A DNA stretch of 64,000 nucleotides from an uncultured Pelagimonas sp. Its GTDB lineage: Bacteria > Pseudomonadota > Alphaproteobacteria > Rhodobacterales > Rhodobacteraceae. The notes below the pieces were generated by a model. That model had not been told where the DNA came from. It saw only the letters and a list, made by a program, of their open reading frames with translations, and did not search any database. Of this stretch, positions 50,661-59,776 are shown piece by piece. The stretch's first letter is position 1. Each line of letters starts with the position of its first letter. The stretch is from positions 1 through 64,000 of the forward strand of contig CANMPP010000005.1 of NCBI GenBank assembly GCA_947499735.1, given 5' to 3'. Position numbers and translations under genes: made by a program.

Positions 50661-53483
50661 TCACGACGCCATCAAGCTGGCAACTTGTTCTGCATACTGC
50701 ATCAATTTCGCGGTGATTTCAGCTTTTCGGATTGGTTTGGTCAGATAGTCGTCCAATCCAGCTTCCAAAATCGTTTCCTTGTCACCTTCAACCGCATGTG
50801 CGGTAACTGCAATAATTGGGGTATGAACACCCTCAGGTTCCAGATCTCGAATAGATTGGGTCGCCTCTTTGCCATCCATGATTGGCATCGAAATATCCAT
50901 AAATATGATATCCGGCCGGTCCTGTTGGTAGGCTGCAACAGCCTCTTCACCATTATTTGCGAAGCGCAGGTTTAAATCAAATCCGGCCACCATTTTACGG
51001 AACACCAGTTGGTTTGTTTTATTGTCCTCGGCAACGAGTACATTCAAACGATTGTCATCAACACTCTCCGATGGCATGTCTTCTTCGACATCATCGCCAT
51101 CGGTCTCATGCATTGAATCAGGTTCGGCCAACGCCTTTTCCCAATCTCCTAGCGTAACCTCTGGCCCAGATGTCTCTTCCGGCGTGGAAACATCCATGTG
51201 CTCGGCCTGGGGTGCTTCGGGACCATCAGTCTCTGCGGAATCATCAGTTGGTAGACCAGCAAATACCGCACCTAAGGCATGAACTTCAGTGGAAACCGAT
51301 TCCGTTACATCATTGGCTAAACTGTCACCTTCATCCATCGGCGTTTCGCCGTCTGAAGCGGTTTCAGGTAGCGCATGATCGTCAGAAACATCGCCCGTCG
51401 CGGTTTGCCCCAAGAGCTCCAACTCTTTAAAGAGTGATTTACGCAAGAAGGACTTTGATAAAATCGCGGTCCATTCCTCGTTTTCTTCTGCTGAAAACTT
51501 GGAAGGGTTCTCTGACATCAGAAAGACCGGTGCATCATCGCTTTGGATGCCGTCAACATCCAAGTCTAACAGCTCTGGAACGTCCATGTCGATGATCACA
51601 AGATTGCTTGCATCTGTATCAGACAATTGTTCGAAATCCGCTTTGCTGGAAGACACGGTCACATCAAGATGCAAGAATTCCAACTGCTTTGTGAGGATCG
51701 TACGACACATGCCCTGCGGTGCCACGACGTGAACTGTCTTCATCCAATGGGGCAAATTTGGCAATGTTGGTGCTTGAATATCTTCGGCTTCAATTTCAAC
51801 TTTGATACCGAAACAAGATCCTTGGCCCGCTTCAGAATCCACCCAGATTTCGCCATCCATAAGCTCAACCAGACGCTTCGTAATCGCGAGGCCCAACCCA
51901 GTGCCCTCGAACTTACGATTGCTTTCATCATCCACTTGGCTAAATTCGCTAAAGATGTACTCCATCTTGTCTTCTGGAATACCGATGCCAGTGTCCTGAA
52001 CCGCCATATGAACGGTCGCTTTACCTTCATCAACAACGCCAGAGACACTGATTAGGACATGCCCTTCAGCCGTAAACTTCACGGCATTGCCTATCAAATT
52101 TGTCAAAATCTGACGGATACGCCCAGCATCACCGATAAATTTGGCAGGTAAAAACATATCATAGTCGACAAGTATGGAGATGCCTTTTTGGCTGGCGGCG
52201 GGCTGTAAAAGCATCGCCACCGCATGAACGGCCTGCTCCAGATCGAATTCTTCCATCGTCAATGAAAGACGGTCTGCCTCAATCTTGGAATAGTCCAAAA
52301 CATCATTGATAATGACCAACAACGCGTCACCAGAGGATCTAATGGTTTCCGCGAAAACATGCTGTTCCTCGGACAAATCCGTTTCCAACATCAACTCTGC
52401 CATCGACACAACGCCATTCATAGGCGTGCGGATTTCGTGACTCATGTTGGCAAGAAACGAGGATTTCGCACGGCTTGCGGCCTCGGCCTTTATTGTCGCC
52501 TGTTGCAATGCATGCTCTTGATGCTTGGTATCGGTTATGTCGATGCGTAGGCCCAAACGCCCCCCATCGCGCAACGGTCGGTCAAAACTACGGATCCAGC
52601 GACCATTGGCCAATTCCTGGTCTGTTTCGCCTCCATCAGACCGGAAAGCATTCAGGCGATCTTCAACCCACTGCTCTTCATCTTCGGCCTCAATGTTAAA
52701 TTGTTTGGAACTATAGGCCGCCCGCATCAGTTTCTCGAAAGAAACGCCCGGTTTGATGATGTCTGAATACATATCATACATACGGCGATATTGCTCGTTG
52801 CATGTGATCAGTCGTTCATCAGCATCGTAAAGCACAAAGCCATCTGGCATTTCTTCAACCGCAGACCACATACGCATGAGGTCAGTCATGTCCACACATA
52901 AACTAACGATGCCACCATCAGGCGTGCGCAGGTCACGAATTTTGATAAAACGGCCATTCCACAGCCGAATTGTTGCAACAGGAATCAGCTTTTTCGAAAT
53001 CCGTTCTTTAGCTCGGCTGATAAAGGAATGGCCATCTTCTCCTTGAAGATCAACGATCCCTTCTTCGACCATCATCTCCACAATATGGCCATAGCTGGTG
53101 CCAAGAGCCACGCTATCCAAACCGTCGAAAACCGCCATATACGCAGGGTTCGCCAACTCCAATTGCCCGTCGGCATTGAACATTGCGAACCCATCCCGCA
53201 TTGACTTTAGAGCTTTCCACAATTGCCCTTCGACAATCTCTATTTTCTCGTTAGCTTGTCCCAATTTGGTGCGAACCAATCGGTTCTCATTACGCACCAA
53301 TTGGTTTTCGCTGCGCACTTCCGCAACCCGCGCTCGCGTTTCATCTATTTCGGCATTCAGTCGCTTTGCATGCGCATTCAACTTCTTATTGGCAGCAAAC
53401 AACTCTGCCTGCTTAAGTTCAAGCATACGTTCCGCTGCCAGACGTGCGCGGCGTTCTTGTGCAAGGCGGTCAACTGTTGACAT
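50661..53483 (-). CDS. Cytoplasmic hybrid histidine kinase/response regulator
   Basis: A 940-residue sensor kinase without membrane helices. Order: N-terminal coiled coil (about 1-90), two PAS domains (about 90-200 and 205-325), HisKA with MSHEIRTPMNG (phospho-His near 350), HATPase with NLIGNAVKFT, DTGIGIP and GTGLGLAIT, a receiver-like domain (about 585-700) that has lost the N-terminal acidic pair, a long acidic linker, and an intact C-terminal receiver (VLVAEDN, FMDISMP with the phospho-Asp, ending KPIRKAE). It lies directly downstream of the fliP gene on the same strand with a 145-base gap; a link to motility is possible but not shown. Confidence 0.9.
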   Translation of the reverse strand: MSTVDRLAQERRARLAAERMLELKQAELFAANKKLNAHAKRLNAEIDETRARVAEVRSENQLVRNENRLVRTKLGQANEKIEIVEGQLWKALKSMRDGFAMFNADGQLELANPAYMAVFDGLDSVALGTSYGHIVEMMVEEGIVDLQGEDGHSFISRAKERISKKLIPVATIRLWNGRFIKIRDLRTPDGGIVSLCVDMTDLMRMWSAVEEMPDGFVLYDADERLITCNEQYRRMYDMYSDIIKPGVSFEKLMRAAYSSKQFNIEAEDEEQWVEDRLNAFRSDGGETDQELANGRWIRSFDRPLRDGGRLGLRIDITDTKHQEHALQQATIKAEAASRAKSSFLANMSHEIRTPMNGVVSMAELMLETDLSEEQHVFAETIRSSGDALLVIINDVLDYSKIEADRLSLTMEEFDLEQAVHAVAMLLQPAASQKGISILVDYDMFLPAKFIGDAGRIRQILTNLIGNAVKFTAEGHVLISVSGVVDEGKATVHMAVQDTGIGIPEDKMEYIFSEFSQVDDESNRKFEGTGLGLAITKRLVELMDGEIWVDSEAGQGSCFGIKVEIEAEDIQAPTLPNLPHWMKTVHVVAPQGMCRTILTKQLEFLHLDVTVSSSKADFEQLSDTDASNLVIIDMDVPELLDLDVDGIQSDDAPVFLMSENPSKFSAEENEEWTAILSKSFLRKSLFKELELLGQTATGDVSDDHALPETASDGETPMDEGDSLANDVTESVSTEVHALGAVFAGLPTDDSAETDGPEAPQAEHMDVSTPEETSGPEVTLGDWEKALAEPDSMHETDGDDVEEDMPSESVDDNRLNVLVAEDNKTNQLVFRKMVAGFDLNLRFANNGEEAVAAYQQDRPDIIFMDISMPIMDGKEATQSIRDLEPEGVHTPIIAVTAHAVEGDKETILEAGLDDYLTKPIRKAEITAKLMQYAEQVASLMAS

Positions 53484-53628
53484 ACAAAGTGCTCCGTTTG
53501 TAGCAGAATGGTGCCATCATGGTGAATATCCCCTTAAAATGCACAGATCTGTCTTTAAAAAGGGACGATCAAGTTAAGGTATTTGGCCGTTCTGCCGTCA
53601 GGTTTTCCGTCTGAAATAAACCCTGGTG

Positions 53629-54372
53629 TCAAAAATAACTTCGAACCAAATTTCCAGCCACCAGCGCCCAGCCATCGGACACAACGAAAAATGCCAATTT
53701 GAACGGCAATGAAACCATCGCAGGCGGAACCATCATCATACCCATGGACATCAAGACCGCCGAAACCACCAAATCGATGATCAAAAACGGCATAAATATC
53801 AAAAAGCCAATTTGGAACGCACGTGTGATTTCTGACAACATAAAGCTCGGAACCAGAACGGACAGCGGTGCATCTGGAGTAAGTTCTTCTCCTTGTACTG
53901 CTTCACGCAATGAAGCCAGCTCATGGAATGTGACCGGATTCGTCCTAGGAACCATAAATTCTCGAAATGGTATCATGCTGCGATCAAATGCTTCCACCAG
54001 TTCGATCTCTTCATTCATCAATGGAACAATGCCTGACTGCCAAGCCTGTTGGAAAACAGGCTCCATAACAAAGAATGTAAGGAACAACGCCAGACTGACA
54101 ATGAGCATGTTGGGAGGTGCAGATTGCAAACCCAATGCTTGACGCATGATCGAAAGGACCGTCACGATGAATGGAAAACAAGTGATCATCATCGCGATGC
54201 TCGGTGCCAAACTAAGCACCGTGATCAGGGCAATCAGCTGGATGCTGGTGTTGGTCAGGGAAGACCCTTCACCAAAATCCATCTGGATCTGTTGCGCGGT
54301 AGCGGCTTGAGGTAACAGCCATATCAAACATATTGCAGCAATGGCTGACCAAATTTTTCGCGTCATGATCAA
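53629..54372 (-). CDS. fliP: Flagellar export apparatus protein FliP
   Basis: Core membrane subunit of the flagellar type III export gate, 247 residues, with a cleavable leader (ending AATAQ) and four helices. Conserved stretches: SLAPSIAMMITCFPFIVTVLS, RQALGLQSAPPNMLI, and the C-terminal MGMMMVPPAMVSLPFKLAFF. ATG 54366, two codons in, is also possible. The start overlaps fliN by 4 bases. The partner genes fliQ and fliR are not in this window. Confidence 0.96.
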   Translation of the reverse strand: MIMTRKIWSAIAAICLIWLLPQAATAQQIQMDFGEGSSLTNTSIQLIALITVLSLAPSIAMMITCFPFIVTVLSIMRQALGLQSAPPNMLIVSLALFLTFFVMEPVFQQAWQSGIVPLMNEEIELVEAFDRSMIPFREFMVPRTNPVTFHELASLREAVQGEELTPDAPLSVLVPSFMLSEITRAFQIGFLIFMPFLIIDLVVSAVLMSMGMMMVPPAMVSLPFKLAFFVVSDGWALVAGNLVRSYF

Positions 54373-54653
54373 TTCGGTGATTGCAAATCGACGACTTCGG
54401 TCAATCGAACCGCTAGGTGGCTTTGCTCACCCGTTTCGACCACTTCCAAAGCACCCAGACCGATCAAGCGATTTCCCACGAAAAGTTCCACGGGATCTTC
54501 TAATGCTTTGTCCAATTCCAAAACCGAACCTTTTGACAATTGCAAAAGCTCCTTAACGGTTGGATGCGCCCGACCGACGGAAACTGTGATTTCAATTGGC
54601 ACCGTTGTGAAAGGCGTTTCTGACCGGCGTTCTTCAATCGGCGTTTCAACCAT
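54369..54653 (-). CDS. fliN: Flagellar motor switch protein FliN
   Basis: A short FliN (94 residues) consisting of one SpoA domain: TVPIEITVSVGRAHPTVKEL, SKGSVLELDKALEDPVELFVGN and GALEVVETGEQSHLAVRLTEV. FliN forms the C-ring of the motor switch with FliG and FliM. It overlaps fliH by 8 bases and fliP by 4. fliG and fliM are absent from the neighbourhood. Confidence 0.94.
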   Translation of the reverse strand: MVETPIEERRSETPFTTVPIEITVSVGRAHPTVKELLQLSKGSVLELDKALEDPVELFVGNRLIGLGALEVVETGEQSHLAVRLTEVVDLQSPN

Positions 54654-55257
54654 TGCTCATCGTCCTTTTTGTATCGTGAATAAAGCCTTCAACGGTCTCT
54701 TTGACCGATTGTAGTATTTCAGAAAGATCTATTTGTTTGGCTTGTTCACCAAATTTGATTTCTGATTGCGCAGTTTCCAGTGTTGCATCGCCAACCACAT
54801 CAATTGGAAAGGCAAAATCACCCTCCACAATCGGTGTTATGTTGGAGACACAATCTGGGTGAACAGAAATCATCACCGGGATTTGACCGATCTCCTCCGA
54901 AAGTTCTTTGAGGTGCTTCAAGAGTTGCTCCCCCAACGCGTCTTCAATCAATCCCGGCAGAAGAACTCTCACAATTTCCTCTAGGAGGGGCGACATGGCA
55001 TTTTGCACATGGCTATACGCCTCTTGGTAGGTGAAAGAGAGGTCCTGTAGGTTTTGCGCCAATTCACTGGATAATCTATCGACGTCTTCTTTTTGGGCCG
55101 CTGCGGCATCATCCCAACCCGCTTTATAGCCCGTTTCGAAGGACTCCAATTTTTGGCTTTCTGCTTCCGCGTAGCTGATCACCGGCCCGGATATAGTTGG
55201 ACTGTCATCGGCTACTGGTTCAGCAAAATTTTCCAGAAATGTACTGATTTGCATCAA
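54646..55257 (-). CDS. fliH: FliH-like flagellar assembly protein
   Basis: A 203-residue protein with an N-terminal region containing AWDD-type alanine-rich helices (GYKAGWDDAAAAQKEDVDRL) and a C-terminal FliH/HrpE-like domain (LLEEIVRVLLPGLIEDALGEQL, then IPVMISVHPDC). FliH regulates the export ATPase FliI. Similarity is weak, as usual for this family, and the call rests on position between fliF and fliN and on the domain pattern. It overlaps fliF by 4 bases. Confidence 0.8.
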   Translation of the reverse strand: MMQISTFLENFAEPVADDSPTISGPVISYAEAESQKLESFETGYKAGWDDAAAAQKEDVDRLSSELAQNLQDLSFTYQEAYSHVQNAMSPLLEEIVRVLLPGLIEDALGEQLLKHLKELSEEIGQIPVMISVHPDCVSNITPIVEGDFAFPIDVVGDATLETAQSEIKFGEQAKQIDLSEILQSVKETVEGFIHDTKRTMSNG

Positions 55258-56903
55258 CTTGCTCCCTCAGGTTCATCCAGCCAACTCCGCAAGATTTCCA
55301 TAGTTTCGGGCTTTTTCTCTTCAATCAGTCCGCGCAAACGATCAACAGGGTCATCTCCCATTCCGCCTTCGTCTACTTCAAAGTCAAATGTAGGCAATTC
55401 GTTCATGCCTCCACCGCCGCCCATCATGGGCAAGTCCATGAAGCCACCATCGTCCATCGCCAATTCGCCATTCAACGCACCGTCGCCGTCTGCATCTTCG
55501 GCTCCAGGCAAGGCGGCCAATTCATCAGCGCCAGGAAGAGTTACCGGCTGGCGTGTGAAGATCGGGCGCACAACAAATAGGCCCAAGATCACCGCCACGA
55601 GGGTAAGCAAAGCCATTTGTATGACATTCATCGTGTCAATTTCGCCGACGAACAAACCTTGTTCGATTGGTTCTGTACCTAGACCTTCAGGCCGTTCAAA
55701 AGGCAAGGATCGGATCGTAATCACGTCCCCGCGCGCTTCTTCGAACCCTACAGCAGAAGACACAAGTTCCCGCAGATCTGCCAATTCTACATCCGGCAAA
55801 GGTTGGAAAGCACGAATACCATCATCGCCGACTTCGTACGTTCCATTCACCAGCACTGCAACGGTAAGACGTTTGATTGCTCCAGGTACACGGGTGATTT
55901 CGCGAGTCGTTTCAGAAACTTCGTAGTTTACCCGTTCGCGTGATTCGGAATTTTGCGAAGTAGAGTTTCCACCGCCCTCGGCTTCGCCATCGGGCAGATT
56001 GGACGCCACGGTCACGTTTGGATTACCACTATCTTCTGAGTTGTTGCTGCGCTCTTCTGTATCCGTAGAAATCGCAACTCGTTCTTCAGGATCGAACCGG
56101 CGTTCCCGAATCAACTCGCTTTCTGTAACTGTTTCAACGCTAACTTCGACGACAGAATTGCCGACGCCCACCCGCGCTTCCATCAAACGCTGGACCCGAT
56201 CACGTAGAGCGCTAGCTCGATCCTCTGAACTGGTCAATCCGGTCGCCTCATCTTCAGAACCGACCAAGCCCCCTTTATCGTCGATAACAGACACATCTTC
56301 GACCGCCAAACCTGGAACCGCGGAAGACACAAGATATTTCAGCGCCTTAGCCTGTTGAACCGACAATGTTCCACCCGTCGTCGTCACCGAAATAGATGCC
56401 GTGCTTTTCACATCTCGCTGAAAAGGATTGTTCGCGCTATTCGCGATATGAACACGTGCATTGGTTATCTGCGGATTAGAAACAATTGTTCTAGCTAACT
56501 CGCCTTCTTTTGCACGCCAATACGCTGCATCAAACATTTGAGATGTCGTGCCAAATCCGGACAAATTGTCCAGCAATTCGTATCCTTTATTCGAATTGTT
56601 CGGCATACCTTCTGAGGCAAGCGTCAATCGCAACGAATCACGTTGCGTTTCGGGGACATAAATAGACCCACCTTTGATCTCGTATTCGATTCCCTGCTGT
56701 TCAATCGCATTCACGATTTCACCAGCCGCGCTTTCTTCTAATCCAGAATATAGCAAAGCCATGGTCGGGTTGGACGCAAGACGCATGAGACCTAATAGCG
56801 CCAGCAAAATCAAAGCAGATGCCCCTATAAATGTCACCCTACGCTGCGGGGTTTGGGCATTCCAGACTGATAATAATTGATCCACGATCGACCTCCGTTC
56901 CAA
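55254..56903 (-). CDS. fliF: Flagellar MS-ring protein FliF
   Basis: A 549-residue protein that forms the membrane ring of the flagellar basal body. Two helices (about 24-42 and 440-460) enclose the periplasmic YscJ/FliF domain: MALLYSGLEESAAGEIVNAIEQQGIEYE-type ring motif, GYELLDN, ARVHIA and the second ring-building motif VSSAVPGL. The cytoplasmic tail (470-549) would bind FliG. fliF starts the leftward set and diverges from fliL around the CtrA-like site. Confidence 0.96.
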   Translation of the reverse strand: MERRSIVDQLLSVWNAQTPQRRVTFIGASALILLALLGLMRLASNPTMALLYSGLEESAAGEIVNAIEQQGIEYEIKGGSIYVPETQRDSLRLTLASEGMPNNSNKGYELLDNLSGFGTTSQMFDAAYWRAKEGELARTIVSNPQITNARVHIANSANNPFQRDVKSTASISVTTTGGTLSVQQAKALKYLVSSAVPGLAVEDVSVIDDKGGLVGSEDEATGLTSSEDRASALRDRVQRLMEARVGVGNSVVEVSVETVTESELIRERRFDPEERVAISTDTEERSNNSEDSGNPNVTVASNLPDGEAEGGGNSTSQNSESRERVNYEVSETTREITRVPGAIKRLTVAVLVNGTYEVGDDGIRAFQPLPDVELADLRELVSSAVGFEEARGDVITIRSLPFERPEGLGTEPIEQGLFVGEIDTMNVIQMALLTLVAVILGLFVVRPIFTRQPVTLPGADELAALPGAEDADGDGALNGELAMDDGGFMDLPMMGGGGGMNELPTFDFEVDEGGMGDDPVDRLRGLIEEKKPETMEILRSWLDEPEGAS

Positions 56904-56940
56904 ACATTCTGTCCGGTGGGGCGAATTTGACGGATGAGGT

Positions 56941-56955
56941 TTAACAATCGGTTAG
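56941..56955. promoter_or_regulatory. CtrA-like binding site between fliF and fliL
   Basis: TTAA, seven bases (CAATCGG), TTAG: seven of eight specified positions of the CtrA consensus TTAA-N7-TTAA. It lies between the divergent fliF (38 bases away) and fliL (48 bases away) starts. CtrA controls flagellar genes in Rhodobacteraceae, which suits the position. Confidence 0.55.
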
Positions 56956-57002
56956 CTCATTTACGTCTATTCTGCCTCTGGTTCCAATTTGGAGGCGAAC
57001 TC

Positions 57003-57509
57003 ATGTCAGAAGACAGTGAAACAACGGGCGAAACGCCGAAAAAAAAATCTAAGCTTCCTCTAATCGTTGGTCTTGTTCTGGCGATTACGGGTGCAGGAGG
57101 GGGATTCTTTCTGGGATCGTCCGGAATTCTTACTGGTGCAAAAGAAGAAGCGCATGCAAACACAGAAGAATCGTCAGCGAATACAGACGAACAAGCCACT
57201 GCGCTGGAAGCGGTTGCATTCGTAGAAATTCCACCAGTTTTGATCAGTCTTCAACCAGGCGCGCAAGCACGAACGCTTCGGTTTCGCGGGAGTTTGGAAG
57301 TCCCGTCGGAACACGAATCAGCTGTAACAAACGTGTTACCTAGAATTTCAGACATGCTTAACAGTTATCTTCGAGCATTGGACGCCGAAGATATTGAAGC
57401 GCGCGGCTCGCTCTTAAAACTCCGCTCACAGATGATGCATCGGGTGGATTTGATTGTTGGTGAAGGCATCGTCAATGACCTGTTGGTCATGGAATTTATT
57501 TTAAATTGA
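57003..57509 (+). CDS. fliL: Flagellar basal body protein FliL
   Basis: A 168-residue FliL: short cytoplasmic basic start (KKKSKLPL), one membrane helix (about 19-40), an acidic linker and the periplasmic domain with FVEIPPVLISLQPG and the C-terminal GEGIVNDLLVMEFILN. FliL forms rings around stator units and supports torque. An extension to 56934 exists, but ATG 57003 follows GGAGG. Downstream gene starts within 12 bases. Confidence 0.93.
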   Translation: MSEDSETTGETPKKKSKLPLIVGLVLAITGAGGGFFLGSSGILTGAKEEAHANTEESSANTDEQATALEAVAFVEIPPVLISLQPGAQARTLRFRGSLEVPSEHESAVTNVLPRISDMLNSYLRALDAEDIEARGSLLKLRSQMMHRVDLIVGEGIVNDLLVMEFILN

Positions 57510-57520
57510 GAGGACGCAAT

Positions 57521-57883
57521 ATGGAATGGATTGCAGATATATTCTTAACAGCAGGAGCTCTCGGCGCGGGCTTTTACTGTTTCATTTTATCCCGCCGTTT
57601 AACCAAATTTACAAATTTGGAAAGCGGGGTTGGTGGTGCTGTCGCCGTGTTATCAGCGCAAGTTGATGATTTGACGCGAACGCTAATGGATGCACAAAAG
57701 TCGTCGGCTGAATCAGCCACAAAACTTGGGACAATGACAACTCGTGCTGAAGAGGCTGCAAAGAAATTGGAGTTGATGATGGCCTCAATGCACGACTTGC
57801 CCGAAAAAATTGAGGCAGAACCAACAAGCAATGGAACCGAACCCAACGTTTCCTTCATGCGTTCTCGGGGAAGGGTTATGTAA
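57521..57883 (+). CDS. Flagellar-cluster membrane protein, DUF6468-like
   Basis: A 120-residue protein: one helix at the N-terminus (ADIFLTAGALGAGFYCFILSRRL), then a predicted coiled coil (about 35-95, including SAQVDDLTRTLMDAQKS and RAEEAAKKLELMM). ATG 57521 fits GAGAGGA; a TTG at 57506 is less likely. It lies between fliL and the MotE-like gene, with the next ATG immediately after its stop. The family name is tentative; a role in stator or export assembly is inferred only from context. Confidence 0.7.
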   Translation: MEWIADIFLTAGALGAGFYCFILSRRLTKFTNLESGVGGAVAVLSAQVDDLTRTLMDAQKSSAESATKLGTMTTRAEEAAKKLELMMASMHDLPEKIEAEPTSNGTEPNVSFMRSRGRVM

Positions 57884-58624
57884 ATGTTTGGGCGGAAAAA
57901 ATCGACACCATCTCCGTCTCCGTTTGGCAGTTTGGATGGAGGATTGCAAAACAAAGCCGACACCAAAAAGAGCAAACAACGTCAAGAAAAGCCAAAAGAA
58001 GCAAAAGCTCTGGAGAGAACCAATTATGTTCGCAAAACGGGAACATTGGCACTCATAGGCGGATTACTTGTAGGCTCCGCTGTGATTCGAGCGGGTATCG
58101 GCGCAACTGAAGTGTGGGCTGCAACAGATCCGCAAGGTGAAGATATTTTCGCCGCAGATGGATCTAGCGATCAAAGAAATGGTGACAACAATCATCCTGG
58201 TGCATGCGTGACAGAGGAAGATATTGGGCCTTTGCTGAATACCTTACGTGCACGAGAGAGCAAAATTGAAGAGCAAGAGACAGAAATTGCCTTTCGAATG
58301 AAAACGCTGGAAACGGCAAAAGTAGAGGTTGAGAAACGTTTAGCCGCATTGGTTGAAGCGGAAGACAAATTGAGTGCGACGATCGCTAAAGCAGCAACTG
58401 CTGCGGAAGATGATTTATCGCAATTGACCACTGTCTATGAGCAAATGAAGCCTAAACAAGCCGCTGCACTATTTGAGGAAATGGATCCTGAATTCGCTGC
58501 TGGTTTCTTGGGTCGCATGCGCCCAGATTCTGCCTCGTCTATATTGGCCGGAATGACACCTACCGCAGCATATACAATCAGTGTGATGCTAGCGGGACGG
58601 AATGCCGATGTCCCTACAGAATAA
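57884..58624 (+). CDS. MotE-like protein (MgtE N-terminal-like domain)
   Basis: A 246-residue protein with a basic cytoplasmic start, one helix (about 50-72), a long coiled coil (about 105-180) and a C-terminal MgtE_N-like helical domain: MKPKQAAALFEEMDPEFAAGFLGRMRPDSASSILAGM. This is the plan of MotE, a periplasmic chaperone for the stator or motor in alphaproteobacteria. It starts directly on the stop of the previous gene, so the three genes fliL, DUF6468-like and MotE-like form one operon. Confidence 0.82.
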   Translation: MFGRKKSTPSPSPFGSLDGGLQNKADTKKSKQRQEKPKEAKALERTNYVRKTGTLALIGGLLVGSAVIRAGIGATEVWAATDPQGEDIFAADGSSDQRNGDNNHPGACVTEEDIGPLLNTLRARESKIEEQETEIAFRMKTLETAKVEVEKRLAALVEAEDKLSATIAKAATAAEDDLSQLTTVYEQMKPKQAAALFEEMDPEFAAGFLGRMRPDSASSILAGMTPTAAYTISVMLAGRNADVPTE

Positions 58625-58694
58625 GAACCAGCGATAATGCGGCACATCTGTTGAAAATGTGATTTCGATTCCTGTTATTATTATTGAATCCCAC

Positions 58695-58716
58695 GGCGCA
58701 TTCAGCAAAATGCGCC
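58695..58716. repeat. Inverted repeat upstream of the L,D-transpeptidase
   Basis: GGCGCAT and ATGCGCC, a perfect 7-bp inverted repeat with an 8-base spacer, ending about 25 bases before the L,D-transpeptidase start. No U-tract follows on either strand. It may end transcription of the flagellar operon poorly, act as an operator, or influence the 5' leader. Confidence 0.4.
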
Positions 58717-58741
58717 ACATCGTAGAGCACAATGAGTATTG

Positions 58742-59305
58742 ATGATGACCACTAGAAGACGCTTCCTAGCCTCCTCCACTGCCGCCCTCGCGTGTTGCGC
58801 AGCCATTCCGGCAAGAGCTTTTGAGGTGGACCCGATTTTTCGACCACAAACTGTACGTATTCAGAAAACCATGGAACCTGGCCAAATATTGGTCCTGCCC
58901 CGTGCCCATTTCCTTTATTACGTAACTGAACCGGGTGTAGCCCGCCGATATGGTGTAGGCGTTGGCCGTGCAGGTTTGGAGTTCACAGGTGAAGCTCTCA
59001 TTCAGGTCAAAAAAGAATGGCCTACCTGGCGTCCGACAAATGAAATGATTGAACGCGACCCGCAGGCTTACGAAAAATTCGTCGACAATGACTTTGTGCA
59101 GCCAGGCGGTCCTGAAAATCCGTTGGGCGCGCGCGCGCTTTACCTGTTCCAAAATGGTAGAGATACATTTTTCCGAATCCATGGCACGACAGCGCCACGA
59201 TCAATTGGCCAATCTGTTTCTAATGGATGCATCAGAATGTTAAACGAGCATGTCATTGATCTATATGAACGCGTTCCAATCGGAACGAATGTTGTCGTGA
59301 TGTAA
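58742..59305 (+). CDS. L,D-transpeptidase (YkuD family), Tat-exported
   Basis: About 187 residues. The leader TTRRRFLASSTAALACC has a twin-arginine motif and an alanine-rich end (PARA). The catalytic domain has FRIHGTTAP with the conserved His and SNGCIRM with the catalytic Cys. Such enzymes form 3-3 cross-links or attach proteins to peptidoglycan. The frame reaches a TTG at 58739; ATG 58742 or 58745 is the likely start. It follows the flagellar operon by 117 bases, but nothing shows a link. Confidence 0.93.
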   Translation: MMTTRRRFLASSTAALACCAAIPARAFEVDPIFRPQTVRIQKTMEPGQILVLPRAHFLYYVTEPGVARRYGVGVGRAGLEFTGEALIQVKKEWPTWRPTNEMIERDPQAYEKFVDNDFVQPGGPENPLGARALYLFQNGRDTFFRIHGTTAPRSIGQSVSNGCIRMLNEHVIDLYERVPIGTNVVVM

Positions 59306-59320
59306 CTTCAAAACGACCGT

Positions 59321-59346
59321 GTTGAGGCTAAAGACTTGGCCTCAAC
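59321..59346 (+). terminator. Hairpin after the L,D-transpeptidase gene
   Basis: Perfect 8-bp stem GTTGAGGC / GCCTCAAC with a 10-base loop, 15 bases after the stop codon. The T-rich stretch lies about 12 bases further on, so it is a weak intrinsic terminator or a rho-stop stabiliser. Confidence 0.5.
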
Positions 59347-59533
59347 CCACTCCTTACTTCGTTTATATTTTTTCGCATCAAATTCTAAGAAAAACTCTTA
59401 TAAAGCTTAGGTTAATTGCGAATACTCTCAACAAGGGTCGCCCCATTTCCGCCACATTTTGGCAACAAATCTACCTCCAGAAAGCAACGTTTTGATGGCC
59501 CGCGATTTGGCCAATCAAACTGGGGAGATTGTA

Positions 59534-59740
59534 ATGGCGGCGGTGAGCATACTGTTTGGAAGCTTCTTTGGTTTTTTCTGCGGCCTTCTGGCCTGCATGG
59601 CCTTTGGCGCATCCTTTGGAACCGGTATTGCAATCTATTTCTCTTGTGGTTTGCTACCCATCTCGATCCTGTGCATGAAGCATTTTATTTTAAGCTTTGT
59701 TGCAAACGACACGGTCGAAAACCACAGTCAACCGATCTGA
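59534..59740 (+). CDS. Small two-helix membrane protein, unknown
   Basis: A 68-residue protein with two hydrophobic segments (VSILFGSFFGFFCGLLACMAF and GIAIYFSCGLLPISILCMKHFI) and a polar tail. ATG 59534 follows GGGGAG at 8 bases; earlier in-frame ATGs lack a site. It matches nothing I recognise. The convergent tesA gene ends 37 bases downstream. Confidence 0.6.
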   Translation: MAAVSILFGSFFGFFCGLLACMAFGASFGTGIAIYFSCGLLPISILCMKHFILSFVANDTVENHSQPI

Positions 59741-59776
59741 TGACAAACGACCTACCTCTGTGAGGGAGTTCAAGAT

